NCBI GenBank assembly: GCA_018881555.1
Contig: JACAXG010000012.1
Location: forward strand, 10,822,181 to 10,886,180
From: Amblyornis subalaris
Lineage: Eukaryota > Chordata > Aves > Passeriformes > Ptilonorhynchidae
Reading direction: 5' to 3'
Length of the DNA stretch: 64,000 bases
Below the pieces are notes generated by a model. The model saw only the letters and a list, made by a program, of their open reading frames with translations, had not been told where the DNA came from and ran no database searches. How positions within the stretch are numbered: the first letter of the stretch is position 1; the number at the start of each line of letters is the position of its first letter. A program made the translations under genes and the position numbers. Below, in pieces: positions 48,320-62,559 of this stretch.

Positions 48320-51300
48320 GTAAGAGTTGTGTATAAAAAACAGCACAGAGACTTCTTGCAGAATGTGATTATTTTCGGGTACAAATCAGCCGNCCTCTTA
48401 TTCACATTTTCAAGAGAAGACTGAATGGCTTTAAAGAGTAAAGACTTCAGAGAGATAGTGTGAAATCATGCATGGAAATAAATATACAGCTGTGGCCTGG
48501 ATGATCATTAATGACGTAAAGCCTGTGAGGATGTATTGGAGTAACATTCTTCATTTTGAGAGAGTCGGAGGAAAAAAGGCACAAGCAATTATGTCACACA
48601 GTGCCATGAAATATATTAGACCCTTTCTTAATGCTGGATAAAATGAGACAGTCTTACAAAACATTATTACTCTCATACCTTGAAGGATTCTCCAAAGCAA
48701 GAGCCCTGCCTTTCCAAGCACCAAATTTCCAGTGTGGTCTAGCAAGGACTCTACCACATGAAGCAACTAGCAGGACAGGGACCATAGACATTTGTCTTTT
48801 CAAAGGTTATAAAGTCTTGTCAGTGGAGCATTTTGCTTTTCNCTGAATTATGAACATCAGAGCTGTTCTGTGGAAGAGCTGGTTGGACCTTAACTTTTGT
48901 TTGTTGAGCGAGTGAGCATCATTTATGGTCTGTGGAAATTCCCTACCAGGTTCTCTGCAGTGAGACTGTTCTCCTGGGGCTTCCTGCTGTGAACCACTCT
49001 GAAGCTGTTGCACTGTTTCAGGACTCTTCAGATCACCAACTCCAGAACATAAACTTCAGGGGGATTTCAGGATTGAAGGAGCCAGGTCAGGATTCCACCT
49101 GTGCAAAAGCAACATACATTGGTTATAAATGGCCCTGGACCTAAGCTACTATATTTCGGGTGCCGTTTTATTACCTTGGGCATCTCTGAAAGTTCAGGGA
49201 TAACATAAGGTCTCTGTTCTTCCAAAGTATTCGACTGTGCCATCTAAATTAAAATTTTGGGAGTCATGAAGGAAGAGGGAATAGTCATGCTCCTCCTTTT
49301 CAACCTAATGTAGCTGTTATTCTGAACCATGTCCTATAGTAGCCCCCACTCTCTGCCAACGTTTATAGAAAGCCTAAGAACCTGAGCTTCTGCACTGGGG
49401 CTTCTCATCAAGATGTCTAATGTGTGTGAATAATTTTATAGAATCAACAACTGAGCTGTGAGGAAATTTGGACCACCTGATAAAGTCCCAAAATACAGTT
49501 ATATTGTATTTTGTAGCGTATTCAGCAGACCTAAACGTGAAGTGCAATCATAGGGAAAGACTTCTCAGAGAGAATCTCTGGGTTAGATTTTGATTGAATT
49601 GATCTTAGTTAATTTTCAGATCAATTTAAGAAGGGTGGTTTTAATGTCTCAGTACTCCCACATATACGTGGCTATTTTCAGAACTACCCAGAATGCATTT
49701 TCATTGATTACAGTGTCCAAACAGGAGCCTGCCTTGATACTAATGCACAGCAGCTGTTTTCCAGGACCTTGACTACACATTGCTACAACAGCAGCCTGAA
49801 CTGCAGGTGCCCTGCGGCACATGCAGGAAGGGATGTTTTGTTTTCCTGATTCTGGCCAGTAGATGTTGTAAGACAGGAATATAGGGAATATATGATGAAG
49901 AGCGTGCCCCTCAAACTATGGTGCAATAGGTGGCAGCAGGTACTCAAACTTGCCTACAGGATGCATTTGACCACCGCCACAATGCGGGTTCAGGGAAGGT
50001 GAGAATGAGAATGAATCAGTGCACATCCCAGTTGGTGTCCCATAATATCAATACTATNATACTATTTTTATTCAGTAGGTGTGGTTCCTGAGGGCTTCTA
50101 AACACTTGCTGAACCTTCTTCTTCATCTCTTATTCCAGAAGCCTTCAGCATTCCCAGCCTCCAGTTTAANAGAACCTTGCTATCTCCACTGAATTGAGAG
50201 GTATCCCGAATGGGCTTGCTGGCTTAGTGTTGGTCAGTGTCACCAGCTGAATTAGGAATCTACATTTGGTAGTGCAACTGCTTACCACTGCCTCTTCTGG
50301 AAGTGTATTTTTAGTTCTGGAGATCTAGAAAGTCCTCAGCATCACCTCAGAAACGAGTGCCAAATTGACATTAATTTCCGAAAAGTTCTAACATGAGAAA
50401 CAATTATGGCAAATAGGATTCTTGGCTGAGAGAAACTGATGTTATCATTTAAAAAAAGATCTGGCAAAGCCACAGTGGTTATGACATGAAAAGTAAATAA
50501 GCACAGGAGATAATATAAAGATGCTGAGGTGGCCAGGAAATTATTTCTAATATGATGTAAGTCTCTCTTTTATAATACTCATTCCACCAAAATGGATGTA
50601 TTTAAATTGCTGTTTAGGTGCCGTTTTTCATTGCTGTTTACAGAATATTAGTTTAAATGCAGAGTTCATTTAATTCTGGCTAGGTCAGTAATTGTGGTAA
50701 TGAACAAGGTGTAGCCTCAACCATTTGGTTTAAGATGAATAAATGCTAATTTACAAAATAAAGTTACTTTTTCTCTGTGATTTCATAGAGGCATAAAAAG
50801 ACCCCCCTGACCCTGTGCAGGCTCAAGTGAAAATTTAGATTCTATGAGAATGTAATTTAAAGTCATGACAGTTCCTTGTGCACCATGAAATCTGTAACTG
50901 CCGTAAAACAAGACCCTGCTTAATACTCACACACTTCAATTCTCTGCAGTAAAAGCTGCAGAAGAAGCAAATTAATTATTATTTGATTTACTAGTAAAAT
51001 GTGTTGTTATAAATAATTCAGGGCATTTCCTTTTCCCATTGGTAAATTCTTGATGGAGAAAAATTACTTTAGTACCAATTATCTATAAATAGTTTTGATT
51101 AGAGCCTCCATATTTTCAGTCAGTATCTCTACTTTGAATTGCTGTACAATGAATAAATATGAATTTAAACCTGTAGTGAGAATGTCACATGTATAAACAA
51201 TTGTTTAATTCACAAAGCTGATAGATGATGAAGCTGGCTAGGGGTGTCATAGTTCAGCTTTGTGAAGTGATTGACTTGCTCTTCTTGCCTTCACCAACAG

Positions 51301-52410
51301 GGAATTGTTGTTTGATTTTTTTTTTACAAATACCGTCAGTATATTTTGTAATATAACCCAAAGTTAAAGAGTTCTTTAAATCTGCTAGCTTATAATATCA
51401 TACAATCCAATTACATCCATTATCAAAGGGCTCAATTCAAATCTTTGAACCTAATGCCAATCAGTTTCTTCATTATTTCTTGATAAATTACAGTGTGATC
51501 AGTGAGTTCTGTGAGACATGTCTGTGTCTTCTGCATCCCCTGNAGAGAATGCATTGGAAGCCAGGTCGATGTCTAATTTGGGGCATGGTGTGACAAGTTA
51601 GTGCAGACAGGAAAACCACAGAAATGAAACTCAGCTGTTATAGGAAAAAGGTGGGAGGGGGTTTAAAGGTGTAGTTTTTTAAAAGAACTTCCATTTAGGG
51701 GCAGTGGTGCCAATATACTCACTGACTAACTTGAACACTGGCAGAGAATCTGACAGGTCTCCTGTCAGTGAGGAATGAGAGAAAGGCCTTCCAAAACTGT
51801 TTGTCAGATTTCTCACTGATGAAGTGGTTTATCTCTGAAAGAGTGTGCTTTATTTACAATTGTCATGAAGGTTCTTTCAGTTTTGTAAAAGAGAAGAGAA
51901 ACATTCAAATTAGGTCTTTGTCCAGTAAGGCAGAAGATCTCTTTTCTATTTTGAGAGTGACACATACTTCAAAGGTGCACAAGTAAACCAGCAAATGATT
52001 TATCTCCTGTGCCAATCTCCCGACTGTAAAATATATTTAGCAGTGCAGGCAGAGCAGCAAAATGCCACATTATCAGTATCTATTTTATGATGATGATGAA
52101 AAGAAACAGAAAGCAAAAGGAATTGTGATATGCAAGTACAAAACTGAAAGAATGTATCTGGAGACACTGAACTGGAAAAGACAAGCAATTGGAGAAAAGA
52201 ATATGAAGGAGGAGAAATATGAAGCAAAAAAGAACAAGAAGCAGATGGGAAACAACTTGGTACTTTGATACAGATACTAATTTACAGTAAAAGTGTGAAG
52301 TCTAATTAAATACACAACTATAATGCAAAGGAATACTCTCAAAAATCTTGTTTTGTCCAGATGCCTGTGTTACCAAGTCCCCTAAAAGGTAGTTGAGTTA
52401 TATCTCCATT
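48320..52410. other. AT-rich non-coding stretch, no gene recognised
   Basis: No coding exon is supported. The stretch 50560-51180 is unusually AT-rich and contains homeodomain-like words (AATGCTAATTTAC, TTAATTATTATTTGATTTAC). A T10 run lies near 51317-51326. Unresolved bases occur near 48392, 48842, 50058, 50170 and 51543. Confidence 0.6.
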
Positions 52411-52480
52411 TTAAGGTCAGAANGGCTCACCTAGTCTGACTTCTGTTCCATATACAGTGCATCCCATCCAGCATTCATTG
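52411..52480 (-). mobile_element. Possible ancient CR1/L3-like 3' tail
   Basis: TTAAGGTCAGAANGGCTCAC followed by CTAGTCTGACTTCTG resembles the reverse complement of the 3' end of older amniote CR1-type elements (GGCCAGAAGGGACCA ... ATCTAGTCTGACCTCCTG). The middle part is missing and one base is unresolved, so this is an old and weak match. Confidence 0.5.
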
Positions 52481-55400
52481 TGTTGAGCACAGTAACTGTA
52501 CAGAAGGAAATACCTGGCATTTTTTAAGAATCTACATTTCCCCCAAATTCTCTGCATCTTCTTGGAATATCCAAAGCTTCAATTTATTGAAGGCACTAAG
52601 TATAGTCTCTTCTTTCATGTGGGCAGAGATCAGTCAGTGTGTTCTTAGAAGAGGTGCCAAGAACTGAACTGACTTTGCCTTGTTACAGTTTTCATTTTCA
52701 GCTCAAAACCTTTGTAGATGTTGTTTTCTTCATTTAACACAAGCGTTCAGTGATAACCTGTGAATCCAATTACAACATCTTACTCAGAGGTTTTCAGTTT
52801 TCTTAATTTCTTTATAACCAACAAAAATGTTCCCTTAAAATGTAAAATACCTTTTAATTTATGAATTCATTTGAAGAGATGCCATCATTCCACTTACTAC
52901 GTTTGTGTTAAATTAGTACTTTTCAATTCATAGACTTCACCAATGAGCCTCAAGGACTTTGTTCCTTCCCTGCACATAATAGGACTTCCTACCTTCCTTT
53001 CTGTCCTAAATAGAAAAGCAAAGAAGTCATTGCCAGTGTTTAGGCTGTAGGCAGTTTTTTGCCCCAAGTTTTTTCTCACAGTTCTTTCTCCCCTCACTGC
53101 AGAGGCAGTGATTATACCTGCGATGATCCGACGTGTTGGTGCCTGTGTGTGCAGGAAACTCTCCTTGCCAGGGAAGCTCTGCCTGGGCACTAAGGAGAGG
53201 AGTGTTGATCACACTGTGAGCTGAGATTGAACTCAGTACCACAGGGTGGTGTTTCTCCTCCTGCATAACCATCTGGAACAAAGGCGTTCCCGTCATCCAT
53301 GGATTTTTATTGTTATTTAACCCCCGGGCTTCTTAAAAGGAAGAAGAGAATTCACGAGTGGGTGACAGTACTGTGTGCTCAGTTTACTTTGGGACATAGG
53401 ACCAAGTTTTGAGGTTTGAAAATGAGCCTTCTTCCCTCAAGTTTGCTTCCTGTTTAGTAAATGTTGCTCTTACTCCATTTGCTACTTCATCTGCAGAAGC
53501 CAGAGTAGTTTACTTCCTGTAGTCTGCTTGGAATTATGAAATTGCCCCCAAAAACTAATTTATATTGGTTAAAATTATAGAAGCCAATGGATTGCTTGTC
53601 ACCAGACATTCAACTTTTGCTACGTTTTCATTTACACCAGTGTCTCTGATATTCTAACTTCCAATATTATAGGTCAGTTGGAGTTAAGAGTATGTTTTAT
53701 TAGTTGAATCTTACTCCAGTTTGGTGGATCATAATAAAGGGAAAAATCCTCATCTGCATTTAGAAGCACAAATATATAACTCTTCTGCTTATGGTCCACT
53801 GAGGATGCTGAAAAACATTCAGAACTAAAAGGATCAAATAGGAAGCTACAAATCCTGAGAATTTACTAGATTTTTATTAATAAAATCTGACAATGTAAGA
53901 GAGGGATCCAAATGATACACTGACTTCCAGGGGCATGCATTAAGTGTTTAACAGATATTCTGTTTAGAGCATGTTCTTATGTACAAATGATTCTTTTGTT
54001 TGTGAAATTTTTCAGCTCTTGGGTGAATCTTTATAATCTGACCTCTCTAGTGCCTGAAATGTGTGTTGGGACTTGCATTCATTCTCATATTCAAAATGAT
54101 GTAATGAGAAAACAGCTAATGTGCTTAGCTTTTTAAGGCACTGACACAGAAAGTCTTGGAACACAAATTTTGGTAATTAACATGTTTGCTGACAAAAGCT
54201 ATTTGTGTGTCGATGACAAGCTGCTTCCGTATTATATTTTATATGTGGATGAAACCGCATAGCAGTACCTTCACAGCTGAAACATGTCTGATACTGAGCA
54301 CCTTTCCTATCTTTTTCTAAAGTTCCTGAAGGGCATTATTGGAGAAAAATTGCTTGGGTATGGATACCGACCTTCAAGGTTAAATCTCAACTATGAGCAT
54401 AATTTAGACCCTGTTTTATGAGACTGTGTNGTGTGTTGTTGCTTCTATTGCAGGGTAATATGATGGGGCACAATGCTGCTGCTGCTGAAGCTGAGATATC
54501 CCTTAGGTGTCTATTGTATCCATTAGGCTCTGAAAATTGCAACTCGCTGATTATTGACTTACTCTGGAACAGTTTAGTATGTGTGTGTGTGTAGCTTTCA
54601 CTATCAAAAAGCTCTGGCGATTCCGCATTAGAAAGTAATTTTCCATATGGCTTACTGGGAATTTAGGCACATAAACAGATACTCAGCAGTGATATTTAAT
54701 GCAGTTTATTGATCAGGGTTTGGATTAGAGACATAATTTTCAGAGCTTTGTCAGTTTCTGTCTGAACACACTGTTTATGTGCCTGAGAATTTGACTTTTC
54801 CTCTTGTATTTTATTTTCCTTTGTTCTCCATTTTGATGATAAAAGGTGAATGCAAAGGTAGGATTGTGCTGATGCAATGGAAACATACTTCATTGCAGTT
54901 TATAGACAGAACCTNTGCAAGAAATAATGTTTATGTGATCATCTCCTCTCGCCGCAGATGTTTTAGATTAAGCTCCTTCCTACACAGTCTGCACAAAATA
55001 CATGAGCAGATACTATAATATGTTGCATAGAAAATTGATATGGAATAGCAGCTGATGTGAAATTACAATGAGCAATTTAAGTGCAGACATAGCAATATCT
55101 GGTTGTTTGCACTTAAATGTTTATGAGCAGAATAGTAACTGGAAACAACAAGGACCTGCTCCATAACCAGGTCTGCTGGGTGTCCTAAGTGGATATAAAT
55201 ATAAATAGCAACATATGGAGTATGGATTCATTTGTACTCTAAACAGTTTTGCAACATCTTTCTTTCAATTGAAGGAAAACAACCAAGCACAGCAAGCTGA
55301 TGATAGTGTGCAAATCTGTCACAGCCAAGGAAAACACAGCCCCAGTCTCATCTGTTCTGAGCCTTCTCCAAACGGAGAGGGGAAGGACCTGCTTTGGGTT

Positions 55401-55737
55401 TGCAGCCATGCACATCCTGTTCAGCATCCTCAAGGAAGCACAGGCCTGTAGGACTGTATTATGAGTGAAGTCTGAGTCTGCAGGGTGCTGGAGCTGCCCG
55501 TCAGGACAGAATCCCTCTGATCCACTGAATGTCTCCTGGCCTGGCGCCCACCTGACAAGGAGCAGTGGCACTGTTCGTGATGTGACCTCTGGGGAACAGC
55601 CTGTCATGTCACATCTGGGAGTTTTGTCCTGTTTTTGGCATCCAGAATTTGGTCTTCAAGAATTACTTGGGTTTGGAAATTTGTGCTTTTCTCCCCTATA
55701 AGCAGATTTCCTCTTTCCTTTTCCCAAACCTGCTTTT

Positions 55738-55768
55738 CTTTGGTTTTGGTGGAGGGGGTTTTTTTTGG
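55738..55768. repeat. G/T-rich low-complexity island
   Basis: TTTGGTTTTGGTGGAGGGGG is followed by a T8 run. This is the complementary orientation of the A/C islands, one of only two clear examples in that orientation. Confidence 0.7.
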
Positions 55769-56614
55769 CACTTGAAATTCATCTTTTTTAGTAATTGGGA
55801 GAATTTCTCTGGTTAATGAAGCTCATGGCCAAGGTTCCAGGATTAGGTATTGTTAAAAGCCACTCTGCCAAGTTCCTCATAAATAATTCCCAGCAGATTT
55901 CTCTTCTAGTGTTTGTCATGCTAACATAATTTCAATTCAGAAAGAAAGAAAAATGTTATTAGGGTTCAATGAAGCAAATGCAGGAAGGGATCATTTAACA
56001 TAACACTGATAAAACTGGCAGTAAATTACATGAAATTTCTTGCCTGAGCTATGCAAATGTCTTAAGTTTCTGCATTTCTGACATTTTCTTTTAAATCTGG
56101 GGGTTTGATGTGTTAATTTTATGGGTAGACAGATTTTTGTTGTTTGTTTTTTCAATTTAGTGTATGCTTCCTCAAAAGAGAAATACTCTTTTATGTATAA
56201 ATTTTGCAACCTGATTATGAACTAACAGTATTTTTTACATATAATTCATAATAACAGAGAGAGAATTTTGAAGCGATTTGAACATTAAAGGGATAATATA
56301 CCACTGTAACTTCATAATACTGTGGTAATTTGTAAAGCTTGTTGTGGGCACATGATAATAACGGGGTCTTCACCTAAGATTCGTAATATAGGCAGAGAGT
56401 CTGGTAACACAGCATCTGCATTTCAGTGACTAATATCATCCAAACTCATCAGTGACTAGTCTTGTTCGAGAAAGCTCTGTTCTTTGATGTTAGTGGATAC
56501 TGGATCAGACTTTAAAGGGAATGCATACGTAATTATATTATAAAAAGCTGAGATTTCTTTTTAAATTTTTATGTGAATACCTCAGTGACCAACATCATGA
56601 ATTTCTTTTATTTT

Positions 56615-56650
56615 TTGTTTTGGGTTTTTTTTGGGGGGCGGTGGGTGTGG
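56615..56650. repeat. G/T-rich low-complexity island
   Basis: TTTTGTTTTGGG, a T8 run, GGGGGG and GGTGGGTGTGG follow in sequence. It is the second island in the G/T orientation on the plus strand. Confidence 0.7.
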
Positions 56651-59080
56651 CAGGAGAAGGAATAAAAATTAAAAGTATAACTAGTGGGGGAAAAGCATTT
56701 CCATCATATGAAACATTTCAAAGTTTCTACATCCCTTCTGGAGATGAACCAATGTGAAAAAATTTGGATTTTCTGTATCTGAAATGCAATTCTGAAAATA
56801 CTCTCAAGCTTGAAATAGCTCATTTAAGAAACTGTAATGCCTTTTTTTTCCTTTGACTCTGTTTTAATATAAAATATATATCAACTTTTTATTTTACTGT
56901 ATTAAATCCTTGGTCTGTATCAAAAGAGATATAAGCATACATTTAAAATAGTACTTTATAGCTTTTCGTATGACAGATCTGGCTTTATCAGTAGCAACTT
57001 GTGCTATCACATTCTAGTTAAGCTGACACAGAGAAACCTAAAGACACTCCTCATGAGAGCAAGAAGTTATTCTGATGTTCCTGAAATATCTCTTCCTGGA
57101 TACAATTTTTAAAGGAGCCATACAACAATTGACACTGCTCTTCACCTCAGCAGACAGGACACCTCATCTCCCATGAAGCAGCCTGTAAAAGCATGTGAGT
57201 ATTATGGGCCAGGATGCAGATGCTGCTCTTTCATGGAAAGATTTATGCTGGCAGAACTCACTTGGATACCTTTGAAGAAAAGCAGCTGGAAAAACAAGGC
57301 TATAGATGAATTCTTGAATTCCTTCCAGAGACAAAGTGACCCAGACTGATAATCCGTACATTCCTACAGGGACAGGAAAATGCATACATATGTCCCAGCA
57401 GTAATTCCCTCTCCCAGCTTTACGTATTTTTTCCTTCTATTCAGACTCATAGGTGATACTGTTAAACAGTCACAAACCTTTGATCTTTCCTAGAGTCTAA
57501 AGGTTTCAAACTGTAAATCCTAAGAATGCTGCAAAAGTTATTAAATACTATACTGAAGGTGTTCTGCAAATCAAAGGATTTTGAGGCTCTGCTTTAATGA
57601 ATTCTCAAGCTCTTATCACTTGCACATTATCCTTTTTAATTGTCCTTCTGATTGCCTGTGAAAATTCAAATTCAGAACAGGTATTTTCAGCCTCACCCGG
57701 CCTTAACTGTTCCCCTAGTAATATCTATGCAAAGTATTAATTACTAAACTGAACTTGCAACATTTCAAAAATGGTTTCCTTCTCTCTTTGAAAGAATTTT
57801 ATTCACAGCACAATTTCATTCATCAAAAGCATTGAAGCATCCCAGGATACCTGCATATTTACTTTTTCCCTTGGCCCCCAGCTGAGACACTAAATCTTCT
57901 GCTTTCTTTTCACACTTTTTGCTGCTCTGTGGGGCAGTTAGGCTGAGAATCCTCTGCAGCTCTCTGGGATTAAGGAAAATGGTGTGGAAAAGAAGCTGCA
58001 GAAGGAACACCTGTGCAACTAGCAGGAGGAAATATTGTTTTGGGAANGGAAGAATTAATTGCTGGATGTTGTGGCTGTGTGGAAAATTAGGTCACCCTAA
58101 TTTTTCAGACTATTTTAAGACTGGGTAACTAATCACAAACCAGTAGTGTAATAAGGCCAAAGAGTTTTTATGGGGCTCTTAGACAAGTCATAGCCACCTG
58201 TACAAGTGGGAGAGCTCCCACAATGTGTGAGCTCAAACAAGGAGGAGCTCAACAAGGTTTTTACTGGATATCCTACCATATAAGCATTTAATTTTGCACA
58301 TTTTCTGGTTAAAAAATCTCATTCAACTTACTTCCAAATCCAACTGGCTCAGGTAGTATCCTGTGTGTTCCTTAGACCACAAGCAGAGCCTCTCCCTGTC
58401 CCTCTCCAATGGAAATTCTCCAGGAAATGTCTGATGTAAATCATGCCAAGTTGCCATCACGTTGAATGTCTTGTTCAAATTTTAGTATTTCTCTGGATTT
58501 GACTTGTTCCTTATAATGGCAATTATTTTGGTTATGCAAAACCTCTGTCCTACGTTTTCTCCTTGCTGTGTAGAAACTTGGCCACTACTGCATTTTACTG
58601 GATTATTTTCTCCTTTTTTTTCTTTTCTTCTTTTTTTAATGCTGTTTTGACAGCCAGTCATTTCCTTTACCTCCCTTTGGAGAAGCCAATCAAAAGGGCA
58701 GGAGCACATGAGATAACTTCGGGGATGGTAAAGGAGACATATTTTTAGAGTAAGGGAAATACAAAAATGAATTAGTTTATTTATTGTAAAAAGCTAGTGG
58801 AGGTCCTTAGCTTTGAGGCAGGCTGAGGGCATGTCTGCTACACTCATGACAGACACTTCAAAGTGCAGAGACATTCTACAGCACTTCAAGGGATTTCCCC
58901 ATCTGCAATTAATGCTGCAGAAGAAACACTCACATACAAGCAGTGCAGCATTGCAGAAAATCCAGGTGGGATGTTTAACAAACCTTCCAGTTTTATGAAG
59001 TAGGGGAATTCCATTAGGAGTGTGGACTATTTGCTTTAACACAATCATTCATTGGGATAAGAGAAGCAGAACTTGCTCTG

Positions 59081-59360
59081 TAAGTTTATAATTGTTTAAA
59101 TTAATAAGTGTGGCTCATCACTCTCTGCAGTACAATATCAATTTACTGTGCTCTTTTATCTCAATTACTCTCTCTGTGTCTTAGATATCTCTATTAAACT
59201 TCAGCAATTGTGACACTGTGGTAATAACATTGACATACTGAGTATTATATGATGGGCTATTTTACATTACTCTGCCTTGTTTACATTGTAATTATTAGTG
59301 TCTATATAAATGTGATTCATTGAACTAATAAAGTTTTCAGACAACTGCCATAGCTCATTG
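59081..59360. promoter_or_regulatory. Candidate conserved AT-rich regulatory block
   Basis: No coding frame. Dense homeodomain and HMG-type words occur: TAATTGTTTAAATTAATAAG, ACAATATCAATTTAC, CAGCAATTGTGACA, TTACATTGTAATTATTAG. The low-repeat, motif-rich texture resembles developmental non-coding elements, but conservation is not shown by one sequence. Confidence 0.25.
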
Positions 59361-62300
59361 ATTTTGTTCTCCTATGCAGAAATGTACCTTGCACTGCTAG
59401 CTGGATTTCCCTTCACTTGCAGTGCTGGCATTTGGACAATAAAGGCCTTCCACTTTAGCCCCATAGAAATGATAATACCTCATTTTGTCTTGATCCCATT
59501 AGGCTGACAAAACAAATGGGAAGTACCAAAGTTGTGTTTTCTCAACTGATCTGTTCTTTTGTTCAAAAGTACTGCCAAAAGCACCCTTCTCACTCATCCT
59601 GCAGAACTGATGACCAAACCATGATTTTTGGAGTTTAAACAGTTAGCATTCTGATATCTCATGTAGATTTAGTGTGGTTCACTAGCCATGCAATTCTCCT
59701 GCAAGAGCAATTTGGGTAATGCCTTTTGAATAGCACAGTTGCTTCAGCCTTTCTGTTTCTGCAGAGTTGAATGAGTTCATGCCTCATGCACTGTGTACCC
59801 TGTGTGTCCTGCAGGGACCAAGTCTGCAGTCAGTTCTACCACAATTTAAAAGCCAGTTAAGAATGTGGTAAATGAAGATAAAATGTAATCCAGAAAAAGG
59901 CACTCCTGATTATAACCTGATGCTATCCGGTCTTCATTACTGAGATTTTAACAGATCCTTCAAACTACATCTAGCACACCACCAGCTTACAACTTTAAAA
60001 ACTGCACATAGTCGATTTCATGTTTAAAAGATTAAGATAAGTAACACTTATCAAAGAAATAGGTAAATAAGGAAATGTAAAACCCAGTTTAATCTATTTA
60101 CAGTTCTCCTCCTGTGCCCTGGTCTAAGACAACTCAGTTATCAGACATTTNATGGGAGGAGATCAAGATTTCTTCCTGGAAGAATGAGTTTGTTTCCAGT
60201 TGCTTTTCTTTCCAAACAGCTGTGATAAGAGGGATTTCACTCCATCTCTCTCGTTTTTCTGAGCATTTGTTGACAGTAAGCTGTGTACAGCACCATGGGT
60301 TGGGATAATAGTAGGTTATATTTTGTGTTGGCCCTTTGTTCTTGGCATATATTGATTTCCTTTTTCCTGAGNTGACCTTCATATTCCAGCTGTGTTGAAC
60401 ACAAAGGGTATTTATTTCCTTCCATGCTTAGCTAAGTCCTGCTGATGCTACCGGAAATTACAGAAGAACCACTGTGTCAGGNGATCCCAAATTGCAACGT
60501 CCATGGGTCAGAGATCCCAGTGCTGCGATTCCAAGCTGTATTAGAACCCACTTTCAAATCTTTTAGTTTTCCAGTATCTGACTTACATTTCAGATACTGA
60601 TTCCAGCTGCTGGAAGCACTCATAAACGGTGACACCACCACCTGTTGGGTAACTCCTCTGTAAAATGTTTCTCTCACTGTAATCACGAGGGTTAATAAAG
60701 GGTAAAAGACTATGTAATTTGATGTGGAATAGAATCTGGAACCATCAAAGGTCTGCGTTACATTCTTGCTCTTTTGTGGGTTTGATATTTTGTCATTAGT
60801 GGCACATATTCCCTGCTCTGCTTATTGGTGCAATACAGATGCAAGTACATGCATCCTTATGGCTTCTTCTAACTAACCATGTGGGCAGAACCTACAAAAA
60901 GGATGTGTGCACAGGCAGTGACTGTTAAACTTTACTTTAGCAGAGATTATGCACTGCTATAGTAATATCTAGATGCAAAGCCTCGTTATTAGTGCAGACA
61001 GTTCTGAAAGTGGGAGCAAACAGTAAGAAAAATGGCTTTCAAGGCAATTGTTTTGCAGACCAGGGAATAACTGTGGTATACATAGCTGATTTATCTCTGT
61101 TTCTTTTCTGTCCATAGCACATTAATGCAGTACTTTTAGTATCTTCTCAGTGGAAAGAAAAATGGACAAAATAAGAAATTAGTCAAAAGAGCAGACATAT
61201 GGGACTGGAATCTAGGTCTGGAACTCTAATTATAGTCTAGGCTTAAATAATTTGCATTTTTACTGCAAAGTAGATGAGGTAGATTGTAGATAAAAGGTTA
61301 AAGTCTAGACTAAATTCAAAGTAATGCCGACCCTCTTTTTCAGGCNTTGATTCAAGAATTTATGTTGGTGGCTATGCAAAGGTTGCACAGTCACTCCCAG
61401 ACCACGCTGGAAAGGAGTGAGAAACAATGTAGCTCCTGAAATGTTACTGTCTAGATAGCAAAATGCCACAGAGCTTCAGTTAAATCAAAGAGGAGAACCA
61501 AGGTTTGACCCCTTTTTGAGGCGGTCCAAAAGATGAGGTACAACTGTATTAATACTGTGAGCAGGAGAATCTCAAAAGGTCTGGAGTGTTTGAAAGGCCA
61601 GTAACCAGGGAGCTGGTAAAAACCACCGCAGGATATTAATCAGATTTCCAATGCTCCTTGCTACCAGGTGGCCAGAAAATAGGTAAGGTTCTGATGGAAA
61701 TGCTGTCTATTCCTGAGTCTGCTGGTCCTTGAAAAGGAAGCTGTAGATTACTCAGGAATTCAACTCAAAGTTGCTTCTAATTCTCCCAGATGATTCAAAC
61801 ATAGTGGAATAAATCTACCCCTCTAGCAACCAAAGAGATTTGTGGTGCACTATAAACTGTCGCTAAGCTCTCCAGCAGAGAATGAATAAAACAAATCTGC
61901 AGAAAAGCAAGTGGTCCCCAAGGATTTAATTCCCCCAAGTTTAAATATCTCTTTTCAAAGGGCTGTCTAGCACAATATGCAGCCCAACCATGAGTAAATA
62001 TCAGGCTGTTGCATCACGACCTGTCATTCCTGGTGTTCCAAAAGCTGCTGCTTTCAAAGCTTCTCCATTACTAGGTCCGTCTATGCTATGCTAGCTATGA
62101 ATCAAGAAAGGTGCACATTCCACTTCTTCACAAGCTCAGATAAGGAAATCAATTTTACTTCATGAAAGACAAAACTACTGGTCTGGAAGATTAATGAATA
62201 ATTCCAGTCACTTTATAGCAAAAGAGTCTCAGTGATTGATCCCAAACCAGACAAAAGCCTTGTCCTGCATCACAANGCTAGGATTCTGTACAAAGAGAAA

Positions 62301-62559
62301 GAGAGAAGAATACGTAATTTGTGTGTATCACAAAAGTGCTACTTATCCAATATAAGTAGCAGTTTATGCAGGAAAGTCCCAGAAATAGAAACAACCAGTC
62401 TCTGATGAACTGGAGGATAAAAGCAGGAATGCTTATCCAGTGCAAGGATCTTACTTGCTTCGCTTCCTTAGTCTTCTACAAGCAGTAAATCAAGACTTAT
62501 ACCAACATTTACCACATTTGAGCAAGATAATTAAGTAGATTCTGTGATTATATCTGACA
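59361..62559. other. Non-coding stretch, no gene recognised
   Basis: Frames are short, and those around 60114-60686 overlap on both strands and span unresolved bases (60151, 60372, 60482). No repeat family was recognised. A GTAAGG donor-like site near 61682 lacks an open exon upstream. Confidence 0.6.

Larger units (their letters stand above)
52481..59080. other. AT-rich non-coding stretch, no gene recognised
   Basis: Open frames are short (up to 122 codons at 55239-55607, minus) and unrecognised. Low-complexity features: a CTG run near 54477-54490, a TGTGTGTG run near 54580, G/T-rich islands at 55738-55768 and 56615-56650, and a T/C tract near 58613-58638. Positions 52423, 54430, 54915 and 58047 are unresolved. 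Confidence 0.6.

Noticed and set aside
55239..55701. Overlapping 122-codon minus and 78-codon plus frames
   Set aside because: Both strands are open over the same moderately GC-rich stretch. No domain or splice structure is seen.
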